Shown here in pieces: positions 9,128 through 16,655 of a stretch of 47,194 nucleotides of DNA (position 1 is its first letter; each line of letters starts with the position of its first letter). The notes beneath the pieces are model-generated. The model did not search any database. It saw only the letters and a program-made list of their open reading frames with translations, and had not been told where the DNA came from. The stretch spans positions 1-47,194 of the forward strand of contig JAUXAB010000023.1 of NCBI GenBank assembly GCA_030615025.1, read 5' to 3'. The DNA comes from Phycisphaerae bacterium (GTDB taxonomy: Bacteria > Planctomycetota > Phycisphaerae > Sedimentisphaerales > Anaerobacaceae). A program made the translations under genes and the position numbers.

Positions 9128-10282
9128 TCAGATATCCTGATCAAACTCGCCCAGGTCCAACGGGTAATTACCATACTGGCGGACAAGCTCAATGACATAG
9201 TCGTAAGTCTTCGGATTAACATTGTCTGGCACCGAATGGTCCGACTGCAGGATAAAGCCGCCGCCCTTGGCGGCATTGAGCTTGCTAAGAACCTCACGCC
9301 TGACCTTGCTGCGATCATTTGTGGCCAGCACGCGTACGTCGATATTGCCGTTAAACGCCCATCGCCGGCCGAATCGACGTTTCAAATCGACCACGTCCAA
9401 ACCGGCTTTTGCTTCCAGCGGATTATAGGCATCGACGCCGACTTCAATCATATCCTCAAAAAGCACGGAAGCATCACCGCAGCCGTGATAGATGGTTTTC
9501 AATCCGGCGGCATGGATGGTATCGCAAATGCGTTTCAGTTGTGGTTTATACACCTTCCGCCAGTAATCCGGCTGAAAGAACATTCCTTTGTCATAGGCGA
9601 TGTCGCCCCAGATATACATTCCCGAAAGCCTGCCATTGGCTGCTGCAACCTGGCCCTGGACAATGCCGACCAGAAAGTCGCCCAACCTCTCGATAAACTT
9701 AGCCATTCGGTCAGGTGCCTCTGCAAGCTTTATCATGACATTTTCGGTGCCCATGATGCGCCATATCATCTCATGCGGGTCACAAACGCTTCCGAAGATG
9801 CAGAAATCGTCCGCGTAGGCATTCACTCGAGCAACATAAGATGGCAGCCCAAGATTTAGCTCATCCGCAACCGAGTTGATCTGGTCGTCAATTGCTTCAA
9901 AGTACCGTCTCTTGTCCTTCGGGTCATCGAATTCAAAGGCTTCCATCTGCTCATAGGTTTTCGTTTCAAAGTCTATAAAGCGCGGCATCGGGCAGGTGCC
10001 GCGCCGCTCGATGGTGGCTCCAAAACCAGTCTTGACAACCTTGCGGTCTTCTGTTTGTTCCAGAACCAGGATACCCGTGATATGTGGGTCCATATTCGGA
10101 GTGATGACTATCATGTCGAGGTCCCAGTAACGATACGGGTCGAAATCATCACCGGCATCCAGTTCTATCCTTGCCCTGCGCAGAAAGTTCGTCCAGAAGA
10201 ACTCACCAACCGGAACGCGGTCTGCCTCGCGATGTTCAAGTGCCGCTGTCACCCGTTCAGTTTTTAACCGACCGTCGCTCAT
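9128..10282 (-). CDS. UroD-like protein 2 (MtaA/UroD superfamily)
   Basis: A 384-residue paralogue of the proteins at 7735 and 10753. It opens LKTERVTAALEHREADRVPV (about residues 5-24), carries the H-x-C pair in IYHGCGDASVLFEDM and ends with the GGGFILQSDHSVPDNVNP region before the final helix. As in UroD-like 1, the third cysteine of MtaA-type enzymes is not seen in the C-terminal loop. It lies between the two mutarotase genes, eight bases after the exported one, whose TAG stop lies inside an AGGTG that could serve as this gene's ribosome site. It is probably cytosolic. A role in sugar or one-carbon metabolism is inferred from context; the reaction is unknown. Confidence 0.8.
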   Translation of the reverse strand: MSDGRLKTERVTAALEHREADRVPVGEFFWTNFLRRARIELDAGDDFDPYRYWDLDMIVITPNMDPHITGILVLEQTEDRKVVKTGFGATIERRGTCPMPRFIDFETKTYEQMEAFEFDDPKDKRRYFEAIDDQINSVADELNLGLPSYVARVNAYADDFCIFGSVCDPHEMIWRIMGTENVMIKLAEAPDRMAKFIERLGDFLVGIVQGQVAAANGRLSGMYIWGDIAYDKGMFFQPDYWRKVYKPQLKRICDTIHAAGLKTIYHGCGDASVLFEDMIEVGVDAYNPLEAKAGLDVVDLKRRFGRRWAFNGNIDVRVLATNDRSKVRREVLSKLNAAKGGGFILQSDHSVPDNVNPKTYDYVIELVRQYGNYPLDLGEFDQDI

Positions 10283-10290
10283 ATGAGCAC

Positions 10291-10713
10291 CTAATTAAGG
10301 TGAAATACTTCTTCCATACTCGCCCACCACTCGCCTTCCTTTCGGTTTGACAGTGGTATTTGACACGGCTCGCACAACTCCCACCATCTTTGCGTGACAG
10401 GGTCGGCGGCCATTTTGTCCATATCGGCCTTGAAATCGTCGCCGGTGTACTCGAAGTAACTGAACAAATAGTAATTGCCATCGTCAAGTTGATACAGGTA
10501 TATCGAGTAGTTACGGATTTTGCAATCTTTGATCGTCTTGAGGACACCCGGCCAAACGGCTGCGTGCAGTTTCTTGTACTCGTCCAACTTCTCTTCTTTG
10601 ACGCCAATCACCATTCCATACCGCCGAACCTTCTGCTGTACCTTCCGCTGTTTACAGCCCGTGCTGGCTAAGACTATCATTGCCAACATTACAGTTAACA
10701 CTAACTTCTTCAT
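10291..10713 (-). CDS. Exported L-rhamnose mutarotase family protein
   Basis: A 140-residue relative of the mutarotase at 8781, with an added N-terminal export signal (MKKLVLTVMLAMIVLASTGC). The cysteine suggests a lipoprotein, although the lipobox is not ideal. The mutarotase core follows: RRYGMVIGVKEEKLDEYKKL, IRNYSIYLYQLDDGNYYLFS and WWASMEEVFH near the end. A short insert (YQLDDGNY) distinguishes it from the cytosolic copy. I chose ATG 10713: AAAAGGAG ends nine bases before it, whereas the ATG at 10722 abuts that site. A mutarotase outside the cytoplasm would supply the anomer that the ABC importer recognises, which fits its place in the operon. Confidence 0.82.
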   Translation of the reverse strand: MKKLVLTVMLAMIVLASTGCKQRKVQQKVRRYGMVIGVKEEKLDEYKKLHAAVWPGVLKTIKDCKIRNYSIYLYQLDDGNYYLFSYFEYTGDDFKADMDKMAADPVTQRWWELCEPCQIPLSNRKEGEWWASMEEVFHLN

Positions 10714-10752
10714 ATCAGCCATCTCCTTTTGAAACACAAATGTCCACGCAGA

Positions 10753-11880
10753 CTAATATATACATTCATGCACAGCATTGGCAAAAATCTTTAATTTCTC
10801 CGGAGGTGTCTCAAAGAAGTGGTCGGTCATCGAGCAGATGTATCCACCTTCATAACCGACCTTCTCAAATAACTCGAACACTTTATCGCGGATTTGCTGC
10901 TCCGTGCCCTCCGTCACCACGTTAAATTGGTCTATCCCGCCGATTAGAGCGAGTCGATTCCTTATCTTTTCCTTGAATTCCCACGGCTCCTGGTTTCCTC
11001 CGATGCTTGGGGTGGCTAACGTTTCCGACACATCGCATCCATTGGCGACGATCATCTCTTCAATTCCCAGTGTGCCGCCGCAGGTGTGGTAGGTAATCTT
11101 AAAACCTAATTCGCCAAGTGCATCATGTAGCTTCCGGTCGTATGGCAGACAAAACTCCTCGTGAATCTTCGGCGAAATAAGAGTTGAAGATGCCGCGCCG
11201 CCACCTGTTTCGATCAGGTCAAACTTCGACCCCTTCATCCCTTCGATAAACTGCAGCTTCTTATCCAGCAGAATCTGCAAAAGCGCGTGTACCCACTCCG
11301 GCTTGTCATAGCAGGCCATTATCAGCTCGCTCACGTCTTTCAGACAGCACGCATGCTGCCAGCAGCCGGCCTGGTCACCCCATACGAATCCACGCAGAAT
11401 ACCGCGGTCCCTGATCTTATCATACAGCTCACTGACCGGCTTCGGGTCAAGCCTGGGTACAGGCATATATTTTCGAATCAGTTCGATGTCCTCGTCACGT
11501 TTGATCATATATTCGGTGATCCATGTGGTTTTGCAGTTGCCGCCGGTTTTATAAGTCAGAGTACCTTGGGGTGTAACAATGGTATGATTTACAATATGAT
11601 TTACAATCCGGTCGTCGGGGTCATCATTGATAATTTGCGTCTCGTCCCTCCATTCGCTGGTGGAGGCCTTGGAGAAGTCTGCCTTTGTTACCCAGAACTG
11701 GCCCATATCGGCAAAATACTGGATTTGTGCGTCCATACCGAACTTTTCGAACGCCTCGATATCGCTTATCCCACCCAGGAACTTGTCAAGGTGGTATGGC
11801 TGCCATTGATGAACTGAAACGGGCAAGCGATCAGGCTTGCCGCGTTCCAAGGCACACATCATTCGTTCTTTACTTGTCAT
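10753..11880 (-). CDS. UroD-like protein 3 (MtaA/UroD superfamily)
   Basis: The first gene of the minus-strand operon, 375 residues. It opens MTSKERMMCALERGKPDRLP, has the H-x-C pair in ITYHTCGGTLGIEEM and, unlike its two paralogues, a cysteine in the C-terminal loop GGYICSMTDHFFETPPEKL. That makes it the copy closest to the full His-Cys-Cys zinc arrangement of MtaA/MtbA methyltransferases. No signal peptide is seen. It is followed 39 bp later by the exported mutarotase. The Shine-Dalgarno sequence is weak, although ATG and the N-terminus are clear. The function is unknown; a methyl-transfer role is a hypothesis. Confidence 0.8.
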   Translation of the reverse strand: MTSKERMMCALERGKPDRLPVSVHQWQPYHLDKFLGGISDIEAFEKFGMDAQIQYFADMGQFWVTKADFSKASTSEWRDETQIINDDPDDRIVNHIVNHTIVTPQGTLTYKTGGNCKTTWITEYMIKRDEDIELIRKYMPVPRLDPKPVSELYDKIRDRGILRGFVWGDQAGCWQHACCLKDVSELIMACYDKPEWVHALLQILLDKKLQFIEGMKGSKFDLIETGGGAASSTLISPKIHEEFCLPYDRKLHDALGELGFKITYHTCGGTLGIEEMIVANGCDVSETLATPSIGGNQEPWEFKEKIRNRLALIGGIDQFNVVTEGTEQQIRDKVFELFEKVGYEGGYICSMTDHFFETPPEKLKIFANAVHECIY

Positions 11881-11944
11881 GGCCTGACTCGTAATACGTT
11901 TCCTTGCTCAAAGTAACGGGCTAAAAGGCTATTGGATGAAACAA

Positions 11945-11974
11945 ATGGTACCTTAGAATGTACTTTGTAGTCAA
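11945..11974 (-). promoter_or_regulatory. Candidate promoter of the UroD/mutarotase/ABC operon
   Basis: On the minus strand TTGACT (11974-11969) and TACCAT (11950-11945) are 18 bases apart, about 65 bp upstream of the first operon gene. The -35 is good and the -10 is weak. Based on consensus only. Confidence 0.35.
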
Positions 11975-12128
11975 TACTCTATTGCCTTCGACCCGCCGCC
12001 CCGTCTTGCATCGGGAGACGCGGGGGCAGGCGAAAGCAAGATAGGAAATCAGGCAATCAGGCAACCTGATAACCGGGTATCCTGATCGGCTGATTCCCTC
12101 TTTTTGCGTATCGATGAGCTAAGGTATA

Positions 12129-12157
12129 TTGTAGATCATTCGCGGATGGATTATAAT
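12129..12157 (+). promoter_or_regulatory. Candidate promoter of the hydroxyacid dehydrogenase operon
   Basis: TTGTAG (12129-12134) and a perfect TATAAT (12152-12157) are 17 bases apart. Transcription would start near 12164, just before a perfect palindrome at 12166-12181, leaving a leader of about 77 bases ahead of the ATG at 12241. Confidence 0.5.
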
Positions 12158-12165
12158 CGTTACTC

Positions 12166-12181
12166 CCCCGATATATCGGGG
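12166..12181. repeat. CCCGAT palindrome 1
   Basis: A perfect 16-bp palindrome, CCCCGATATATCGGGG, in the leader of the dehydrogenase gene. Relatives occur at 16237-16256 and 26631-26648. It could act as an operator or simply be a dispersed repeat; the relative inside a broken gene favours the second. Confidence 0.6.
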
Positions 12182-12240
12182 TCATTGCCGGACATAGTTC
12201 GCCCGGGTATATGAGCCCGGCGACGTTTGGGAGATTGATA

Positions 12241-13257
12241 ATGAATATCGTCGTATTAGATGGCTATACACTAAACCCGGGAGATTTAACCTGGAAAGAC
12301 TTAGAGTCCTTAGGTCAGTCCTATGGACTCCTTACGGAGTGCACAGTTTATGACCGTACAGGCCCCAAAGAAGTCGTGCCGCGCGCTAAAGATGCTGAAA
12401 TCGCGCTAACGAACAAAACCATATTATCCTCTGATGTAATTAAACAACTTCCAAAGCTGAAATACATCGGAGTGCTGGCTACCGGTTATAACGTAGTAGA
12501 TATTGAAGCGGCCCGTGATAGAGGCATCCCAGTGACTAACGTTCCAGCCTACAGTACACAGTCAGTGGCGCAAATGGTCTTTGCTCATTTGCTGAATCTT
12601 GCTCAACATGTCGGTGCACACGGCGAAACTGTAAGAAGCGGACGGTGGGCTTCCAACCCTGATTTCTGCTATTGGGACACGCCTCTGATTGAGTTAGCAG
12701 GACTGACTATGGGTATAATCGGGTTTGGAAGAATCGGCCAAGCCACCACAAAGCTGGCTTTAGCTTTCGGTATGAAAGTTATCGTTTATGATGTTGTCAA
12801 ACCATCAAGCATGCCGGAAGGATGTCAATTCGTAGAGCTGGATGATATTTTTCGGGTTAGTGACGTTGTTACTTTGCACTGCCCACTGACACCTCAGACA
12901 CAGAATATCATCAACAGGGAGCGCTTGGAGCTGATGAAGAAGACAGCGTTTCTTATCAATGCCGGTCGTGGGCCGTTAGTAGATGAGCGGGCTTTAGCAG
13001 AAGCGCTGAATAATGAGGTAATCGCCGGCGCCGGTTTAGACGTCTTATCTTCGGAGCCGCCCGAGAAGGACAATCCTCTTCTCAAGGCCAAAAACTGCTT
13101 CATCACACCTCACATCGCCTGGGCCACGCGTGCGGCACGCCAAAGACTACTGAAAGTGGTCGTCGATAATGTGGCCTCATTCCTTGCGGGCAAGCCCCAG
13201 AACGTGGTCAATGGAGTAGGGGTGTTCGCGAACCGCCCCCACTTGAGCGATGAATAA
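12241..13257 (+). CDS. D-2-hydroxyacid dehydrogenase (hydroxypyruvate reductase-like)
   Basis: A 338-residue NAD(P)-dependent dehydrogenase of the D-isomer 2-hydroxyacid family, likely reducing glyoxylate, hydroxypyruvate or a related sugar-derived 2-oxoacid. The Rossmann motif is MGIIGFGRIGQATTKLA (about residues 157-173). The catalytic set is Arg in NAGRGPLVDE, Glu in LDVLSSEPPEKDNP and His in FITPHIAWAT. I use the ATG at 12241, with GGGAG about seven bases upstream, rather than the one at 12211, which only adds ten residues before the first strand. The stop overlaps the ATG of the kelch/symporter gene by 8 bp, so the two are co-translated; this suggests it processes what that transporter brings in. 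Confidence 0.88.
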   Translation: MNIVVLDGYTLNPGDLTWKDLESLGQSYGLLTECTVYDRTGPKEVVPRAKDAEIALTNKTILSSDVIKQLPKLKYIGVLATGYNVVDIEAARDRGIPVTNVPAYSTQSVAQMVFAHLLNLAQHVGAHGETVRSGRWASNPDFCYWDTPLIELAGLTMGIIGFGRIGQATTKLALAFGMKVIVYDVVKPSSMPEGCQFVELDDIFRVSDVVTLHCPLTPQTQNIINRERLELMKKTAFLINAGRGPLVDERALAEALNNEVIAGAGLDVLSSEPPEKDNPLLKAKNCFITPHIAWATRAARQRLLKVVVDNVASFLAGKPQNVVNGVGVFANRPHLSDE

Positions 13258-15895
13258 GACTGAACATAAATGTAATTATGAGCATAAACTCCCTGTAAAA
13301 GGCATGAGCTATGGCCGCCTGCTTTTGGTGGTTCTTCTGGTCTTGTCGCAAATCGCAGCGGTGATGGCCGGTACCAGAGAAGTGCCCGGCCTGTTGGAAT
13401 GGTCACAGCTTCCACCTTTGCCCGACCCTATTGGTTTGGCTGGTCCGTTCGCAGGTGTTTCAAACGATGTCCTTATAATTGCAGGTGGCGCCAATTTTCC
13501 GGATGGCCCTTTCTGGGAGGGTCACGCCAAAGTCTGGTATGACCGGGTCTTCGTACTCACTGAGCCGCAAGGCGAGTGGATAAGTGATTTCAAGCTGTCA
13601 CGACCATTGGGATATGGAGTTTCGGTGACGTGGAATGAGAAGATTGTCTGCTTGGGCGGCGGTGATAAAGACCGGCACTACGCCGATGTCTTCATGTTAG
13701 ACTGGACCGGAGATAAGCTCGAAACCATTGGCCTGCCGCCAATGCCCAGGTCCTGTGCTTTTTCGGCGGGTGTTCTGGTGGACAACATTGTTTATGTAGC
13801 CGGCGGCCAGGAATCGCCATCCGGCACGGAAGCGCTTCGGAATTTCTGGTCGCTGGACCTGTCCGGGACGACCCAGAATCTGAAATGGGAACAATTAGAG
13901 CCCTGGCCGGGCAAAGCGCGAATATTGCCGGTCATGGCTGCGCAGGAAGGGAATATATTTCTCATTAGCGGCGCCCGGCTTTATAAAGGAGCCGACGGGA
14001 AGGCAACACGCGAGTTTCTAACCGACTGCTACTGTTACAACCCACAAAGCAAGCGATGGAAAAGAATAGCTGATTCGCCCCGCCCCATCGTGGCCGCTCC
14101 AAACCCGGGTATCCCGCTTGGCCACGCACATATACTGTTTATGAGTGGAGACGACGGTGAGAACTTCTTTCGAGCAGCGGAATTGAAGGACAGACACCCC
14201 GGCTTCGCCCCTGAACTATTCGTCTACCATACCGTCACTGACACCTGGACGAAGATGGGGGAGTTTCCGAAGAGAATCCCAGGTGACCTCGGTAAATATC
14301 GCAATGCAGGGACATGGCCACCGGTAACAACCACCATCACAAAATGGAAGGGACGATATGTAGTCCCTACCGGCGAGGTCAGGCCCGGCGTTCGCACGCC
14401 AAATGTATTCTGGGCTAAACCAACCGCTTTAGGCGGGAGTTTCGGGGGAGTGAATTACGCAGTATTAGGAATCTATCTGACAGCATTGATTGCCATGGGT
14501 TTCTACTTTGCCAGGCGGGAAAAAACAACCGATGATTTCTTCTTAGCGGGCAGGCGAATTCCCTGGTGGGCGGCGGGCTTGAGTATTTTCGGCACCCAAT
14601 TAAGCGCAATCACTTACTTAGCCATGCCCGCAAGGTCATACGCTACCGACTGGGCACTGTTGATATTGAATATGGGCATATTTGCTATAGCCCCTTTCGT
14701 TATTTACTTCTATCTTCCAATCCTGCGGCGACTCAACATCACGACTGCTTACGAGTATCTGGAGAAGCGTTTTCACGTAAGCATTCGACTCCTTGGGAGT
14801 CTGTCGTTCGTTGCATTTCAATTAGGTCGAATGGGAATCGTTGTCCTGCTCCCGGCCTTAGCCATGTCAGCCGTAACAGGTTTGAATGTCTATCTGTGCA
14901 TTGCCTTGATGGGTATCTTGAGCACAGTCTATACTGTCTTCGGTGGCATTGAAGCCGTAATCTGGACGGACGTTTTGCAAGGAGCTGTCCTCGTAGGTGG
15001 AGCTTTTGTCGCGCTGTGGATTATCGTAGGGGATTTGGACGGAGGTTTTAGCCAACTTGTCTCTGTTGGCATCGAGAACAGCAAGTTCAATCCTGCACAT
15101 CTAAATTGGGACTGGACTTCAGATGCTCTAATCGTAGTTATCCTCGGTGCCATCTTCACTAATTCCTTGGTGCCGTACACGACCGACCAGGCGGTCATTC
15201 AGCGTTACCTGACTACGCCGGATGAGAGGCAGGCAGCCAAGGCCATCTGGCTTAATGGCTTCCTGGCCATCTTCGCAGGCGTACTTTTCCTGTCGGTCGG
15301 CACGGGACTATTTGTCTTCTATAAAGCCAATCCACAGCGTTTAGCTCCTCTGGAGGCGACCGACCAGATCTTTGCCTTGTTCATCGCCCGGCAGATGCCA
15401 GCCGGTTTAGCCGGGCTTGTTATTGCCGGTGTATTCGCAGCCGCCATGTCTTCGCTCGACAGCAGCATGCACTCGATTTCAACCGCAGTGACGACGGATT
15501 TTGTTCGGCGATTTAGACCAAACCTCGCTGAAAGCACCTATCTTCTTTTTGCAAGATGTTTAATTATAGCTCTGGGCCTATCCGGCACAGCAACCGCTAT
15601 GTTGATGGCCAGTATTGAAATCCAGTACCTCTGGGACTTTTTTCTTGGGTTCATGGGACTGCTGGGAGGGACCCTCGCCGGCTTGTTTATGCTCGGTATC
15701 TTCACGCAAAGGGTTGGTGCCACTCATGCGTGGATTGGGGCCATCGCGAGCACAGGCATGTTGTTGTATGTGAAATTAGCAACAGATCTTAATAGTCTGT
15801 TATACGGTGCTATCGGCACGCTCACTTGTTTCAGTGTTGCATGTCTTTGGAGCACGATAACACCAACAAAAGTAGAACGGGTAACCGGGTGGTGA
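13250..15895 (+). CDS. Kelch mutarotase-like domain fused to SSS sodium symporter
   Basis: An 881-residue two-part protein. After a signal/anchor segment (about residues 20-40), a beta-propeller of about 350 residues resembles NanM and cyclically permuted mutarotases: GPFAGVSNDVLIIAGGANFP (about 63-82), repeated kelch blades such as VYVAGGQESPSGTEALRNFW, and FMSGDDGENF. From about residue 400 a complete sodium:solute symporter follows (ALIAMGFYFARREKTTDDFF, AGRRIPWWAAGLSIFG, AAAMSSLDSSMHSIS), with about thirteen membrane segments. NanM interconverts sialic acid anomers in the periplasm. Fusing such a domain to the importer would feed it the right anomer; the actual sugar is not known. It overlaps the dehydrogenase gene by 8 bp. 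Its last codons merge into a heptanucleotide repeat array. Confidence 0.87.
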   Translation: MNKTEHKCNYEHKLPVKGMSYGRLLLVVLLVLSQIAAVMAGTREVPGLLEWSQLPPLPDPIGLAGPFAGVSNDVLIIAGGANFPDGPFWEGHAKVWYDRVFVLTEPQGEWISDFKLSRPLGYGVSVTWNEKIVCLGGGDKDRHYADVFMLDWTGDKLETIGLPPMPRSCAFSAGVLVDNIVYVAGGQESPSGTEALRNFWSLDLSGTTQNLKWEQLEPWPGKARILPVMAAQEGNIFLISGARLYKGADGKATREFLTDCYCYNPQSKRWKRIADSPRPIVAAPNPGIPLGHAHILFMSGDDGENFFRAAELKDRHPGFAPELFVYHTVTDTWTKMGEFPKRIPGDLGKYRNAGTWPPVTTTITKWKGRYVVPTGEVRPGVRTPNVFWAKPTALGGSFGGVNYAVLGIYLTALIAMGFYFARREKTTDDFFLAGRRIPWWAAGLSIFGTQLSAITYLAMPARSYATDWALLILNMGIFAIAPFVIYFYLPILRRLNITTAYEYLEKRFHVSIRLLGSLSFVAFQLGRMGIVVLLPALAMSAVTGLNVYLCIALMGILSTVYTVFGGIEAVIWTDVLQGAVLVGGAFVALWIIVGDLDGGFSQLVSVGIENSKFNPAHLNWDWTSDALIVVILGAIFTNSLVPYTTDQAVIQRYLTTPDERQAAKAIWLNGFLAIFAGVLFLSVGTGLFVFYKANPQRLAPLEATDQIFALFIARQMPAGLAGLVIAGVFAAAMSSLDSSMHSISTAVTTDFVRRFRPNLAESTYLLFARCLIIALGLSGTATAMLMASIEIQYLWDFFLGFMGLLGGTLAGLFMLGIFTQRVGATHAWIGAIASTGMLLYVKLATDLNSLLYGAIGTLTCFSVACLWSTITPTKVERVTGW

Positions 15896-16091
15896 CTGGT
15901 TATTGGTTATTGGTTATTGGTTATTGGTTATTGGTTATTGTTGATTTGATCATTTACCAGTTACCAGTTACCATTTACCAATTACCAGTTACCATTTACC
16001 AGATACGAGTTACCAGTTACCAGTTACCAGTTACCAGTTACCAGTTACCAGTTACCAGTTACCAGTTACCAGTTACGAATTACCAGTTCCC
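15885..16091. repeat. Double heptanucleotide tandem array
   Basis: About five copies of GGTTATT (from 15899) are followed, after a short spacer (about 15940-15956), by about nineteen copies of ACCAGTT and variants (15957-16088). The second unit read on the other strand is GGTAACT, so the two arrays are near-complements and could pair as an imperfect hairpin. The 5' edge runs into the stop codon of the symporter gene, and the 3' edge cuts off a ceramidase-like remnant. Length is likely to vary by slippage. An open frame across it (YQLPVTS repeats) is an artefact of the 7-base period. Confidence 0.9.
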
Positions 16092-16378
16092 TGAAGCAAA
16101 TTGAAATTCCAATCAAACCGCAGAAGACCAGGGCGGCCTGCTCTCACCCCTGGCGAAACACAATGACCTTGGCCAAGAGCGGGTCAAGCACACCGCTGCC
16201 GGGTCCACGATAGTGTACGTCGCCCACATTCGGCGTGATCCCGATGTATCGGGATCGCAGCGACGCCAGCCCGCAGCGCCGAGGCGGAACTCCCCGCTGG
16301 CACTGTGCATCCCCCCAGCACATACACAAATCAGAAAAAACAACGAGGCCAGAGCCAGCCCTCCTATCTGCCAAGCCG
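16092..16378 (-). pseudogene. Remnant of neutral/alkaline ceramidase-like gene (N-terminus)
   Basis: Reading the minus strand in two frames restores the start of a secreted neutral ceramidase-like protein. One frame holds a signal peptide (GGLALASLFFLICVCAGG) and FRLGAAG; the next holds ITPNVGDVHYRGPG, then SGVLDPLLAKVIVFRQG, then after a TGA stop EQAALVFCGLIGIS. The frame shift falls exactly where a CCCGAT palindrome (16237-16256) sits between GAAG and ITPNVG, so the palindrome looks like an insertion. The rest of the gene is missing: homology ends at the heptamer array. There is no good start codon. The family assignment is from memory of the family's N-terminal wording; the damage itself is seen directly. 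Confidence 0.55.
16237..16256. repeat. CCCGAT palindrome 2, inside a broken gene
   Basis: The arms GATCCCGAT and ATCGGGATC surround GT. It sits at the frameshift point of the ceramidase-like remnant. Confidence 0.65.
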
Positions 16379-16561
16379 CTCATATATAGTGATTTTTGGT
16401 CGACGTTGGTCATAAACTCTTGACTAAGTAGTGGAATTGAGATAAATGACATCAAAGCGGGGCTCAAGCTTAAGCATTGGCCCCGATGCCTGCACCTGTG
16501 GCTGCCTGCACAGGTGACGCAGGCACAGGTGTCTGTGGGGAAATAATTCGAAAGGGACTAC

Positions 16562-16634
16562 TAATCGCGGATTAGGCGGATAAAATAAAAAATAAAACCG
16601 CGAAATCCGTGAAATCTGTGAAATCCGTGATAAA
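16562..16634. repeat. CGCGGATT-type imperfect inverted repeat
   Basis: TAATCGCGGATTAGGCGGA (16562-16580) pairs imperfectly with the TCCGTGAAATCTGTGAAATCC series up to 16634, just upstream of the aminotransferase gene. It belongs to the same family as 17951-18028, 19643-19665 and 20339-20358. The rest of 16380-16560 holds no gene I can support. Confidence 0.5.
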
Positions 16635-16655
16635 AAATTTGGAAAGGGCGCTAAA

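Noticed and set aside
7735..11880. Heme biosynthesis gene cluster from the UroD resemblance
   Set aside because: There are three divergent paralogues with mutarotases and a sugar importer, and no other heme gene.
15957..16088. Possible CRISPR array
   Set aside because: The repeats are 7 bp with no spacers, and no cas genes are seen.
15826..16104. 92-residue frame with YQLPVTS repeats
   Set aside because: It is the translation of the heptamer array; the 7-base period produces the peptide repeat, and its 5' part overlaps the symporter gene.
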